From contig CAZOJF010000013.1 in NCBI GenBank assembly GCA_964580085.1, forward strand, positions 1 through 14,658: a DNA stretch of 14,658 nt, written 5' to 3'. Shown in pieces: positions 14,027 to 14,658 of the stretch. Position numbers and translations under genes: made by a program. This DNA comes from CAYUWK01 sp964580085 (GTDB lineage Bacteria; Patescibacteriota; Minisyncoccia; Minisyncoccales; CG1-02-41-26). Position 1 is the first letter of the stretch; each line of letters begins with the position of its first letter. The notes under the pieces were generated by a model. The model ran no database searches. It worked only from the letters and a program-made list of their open reading frames with translations, and had not been told where the DNA came from.

Positions 14027-14658
14027 TTATGGCGCATATGGCGAAAGCTCTGCTGTACCATGACAGGCATGATCGGCGATCCACCAATAATAACTTGCAT
14101 CTATGCATTCGGATTCAGTAGTATAATCACCAGGAGTTGGAGTTGGGGTTGGGGTTGGGGTTGGAGTTGGAGTTGGAGTTGGAGTCACGCCACTCCCATC
14201 CTTTTTTATCGGACAAATAATATTAAAAGCACCGTTTCCATCAGCCCACTCGTCTAATGTCGTCCAATGTTGAACTCCAAGGACCGTAAGAATAGTTCCT
14301 ATAATTAGATAGGCACAAAGAATAATGATTAAGCCTATAACCACAGAGGTTATCAGTTTTTTAGCTTGGAGCAATAAATTTGGATTACCTCCTGCAAAAT
14401 AAAACATTACCCCTGCTATAAGAATCATGAGAACTACCACCCAAGGAAGAATATCAATCAAAACAAAGTCTATTATTCCATCTATCATTACAAAAAGATG
14501 ACAAAGTTGACAAGGATTTTTTACCTCCGAACTTTCTGCCAGTTCATCTCCTTTTGCTGGAGCAGCTTCCGATTTACCACAAGGAACTAACCCTTGATAA
14601 TGAACATTCGTGCCATACCCATCATAATCACCCGCAGAAACTGAAAAAGAATATAAAA
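14027..14658 (-). CDS. VirB2/TrbC-like two-helix membrane protein with Thr-Pro linker (5' partial)
   Basis: The frame stays open through the right edge of the window, so the ATG at 14488 is internal and the true start lies outside. The upstream part reads LYSFSVSAGDYDGYG (the end of a signal-peptide region), then LVPCGKSEAAP and NPCQLCHLFVMIDGIIDF. This cysteine pattern before two helices is typical of small Parcubacteria pilin-like proteins, from memory. Two hydrophobic helices follow (from IDFVLIDILPWVVVLMILIAG and SVVIGLIIILCAYLIIGTIL). Next comes a (Thr-Pro)9 linker, then a short tail with a cysteine pair (SECIDASYYWWIADHACHG). VirB2/TrbC proteins form conjugative pili or secretion channels. 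Most family members end after the second helix, so the linker and tail are additions. The exact role is unknown. Confidence 0.8.
   Translation of the reverse strand, partial: LYSFSVSAGDYDGYGTNVHYQGLVPCGKSEAAPAKGDELAESSEVKNPCQLCHLFVMIDGIIDFVLIDILPWVVVLMILIAGVMFYFAGGNPNLLLQAKKLITSVVIGLIIILCAYLIIGTILTVLGVQHWTTLDEWADGNGAFNIICPIKKDGSGVTPTPTPTPTPTPTPTPTPGDYTTESECIDASYYWWIADHACHGTAELSPYAP
14133..14186 (-). repeat. Hexanucleotide tandem repeat encoding (Thr-Pro)9
   Basis: Nine consecutive hexamers of the type CCAACY (minus strand) encode an uninterrupted Thr-Pro run linking the membrane part of the protein to its cysteine-pair tail. The third-position pattern (T in the outer units, C in the three central ones) suggests growth by unit duplication. 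Such a tract may vary in copy number between strains. Confidence 0.9.

Noticed and set aside
14027..14056. C-terminal SPYAP of the pilin-like protein as a third copy of the LPLPEWxEVxP tail
   Set aside because: Only the final Ala-Pro matches; no Trp or LPLP segment is present.
1..14658. CRISPR array, rRNA, transposase or integrase
   Set aside because: No regularly spaced repeats, rRNA-like stretches or recombinase motifs were seen on either strand.

Overview
The window is AT-rich and looks like a Patescibacteria/CPR genome, most likely a Parcubacteria-type lineage. This rests on family recognition by eye. The evidence is a secreted protein with repeated GWAWSENIGWISFN units, a small surface protein with an N-terminal export anchor and a PINVGTTPQAK stretch, and a two-helix membrane protein with the VPCG...NPCQLCHLFV pattern. 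TGA acts as a stop codon in several places, for example in the ppa/tig overlap, which argues against the TGA-recoded CPR groups. Every gene lies on the minus strand, so transcription runs from high to low coordinates. None of the complete genes has a Shine-Dalgarno-like GGAGG before its start.

Right part (about 6122-14658): a partial VirB2/TrbC-like two-helix membrane protein enters from the window edge and is followed by tRNA-Lys(CTT). A tight housekeeping cluster comes next: rpsO, a NYN-domain putative RNase, pnp, a 656-residue coiled-coil protein with a C-terminal membrane anchor, a DksA/TraR-type zinc protein, inorganic pyrophosphatase, trigger factor and clpP. Neighbours are separated by 18 nt or less, or overlap, so they are probably one operon. 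It combines RNA decay (NYN protein, PNPase, S15) with protein quality control (trigger factor, ClpP).

Middle part (about 3100-6253): a block of roughly 3 kb of envelope-protein genes follows clpP. It holds a membrane-anchored protein of unknown function, a very cysteine-rich secreted protein broken by a 100-N assembly gap, a short gene remnant and a membrane-anchored beta-rich protein. The block is flanked by two direct copies of the clpP 3' end. One is the real clpP end (6141-6253). The other is a headless fragment (3119-3231) that differs from it almost only at synonymous sites. This looks like an insertion or recombination scar at the clpP 3' end and is the most distinctive structure in the window.

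Left part (1-3083): a secreted repeat protein with fibronectin- and PKD-like regions, a membrane-anchored beta-rich protein, a small surface protein, tatC, and the first codons of a probable tatA. The repeat protein and the cysteine-rich island protein share the same C-terminal tail, LPLPEWxEVxP, directly before the stop codon. This suggests a common tail signal or domain for surface proteins.
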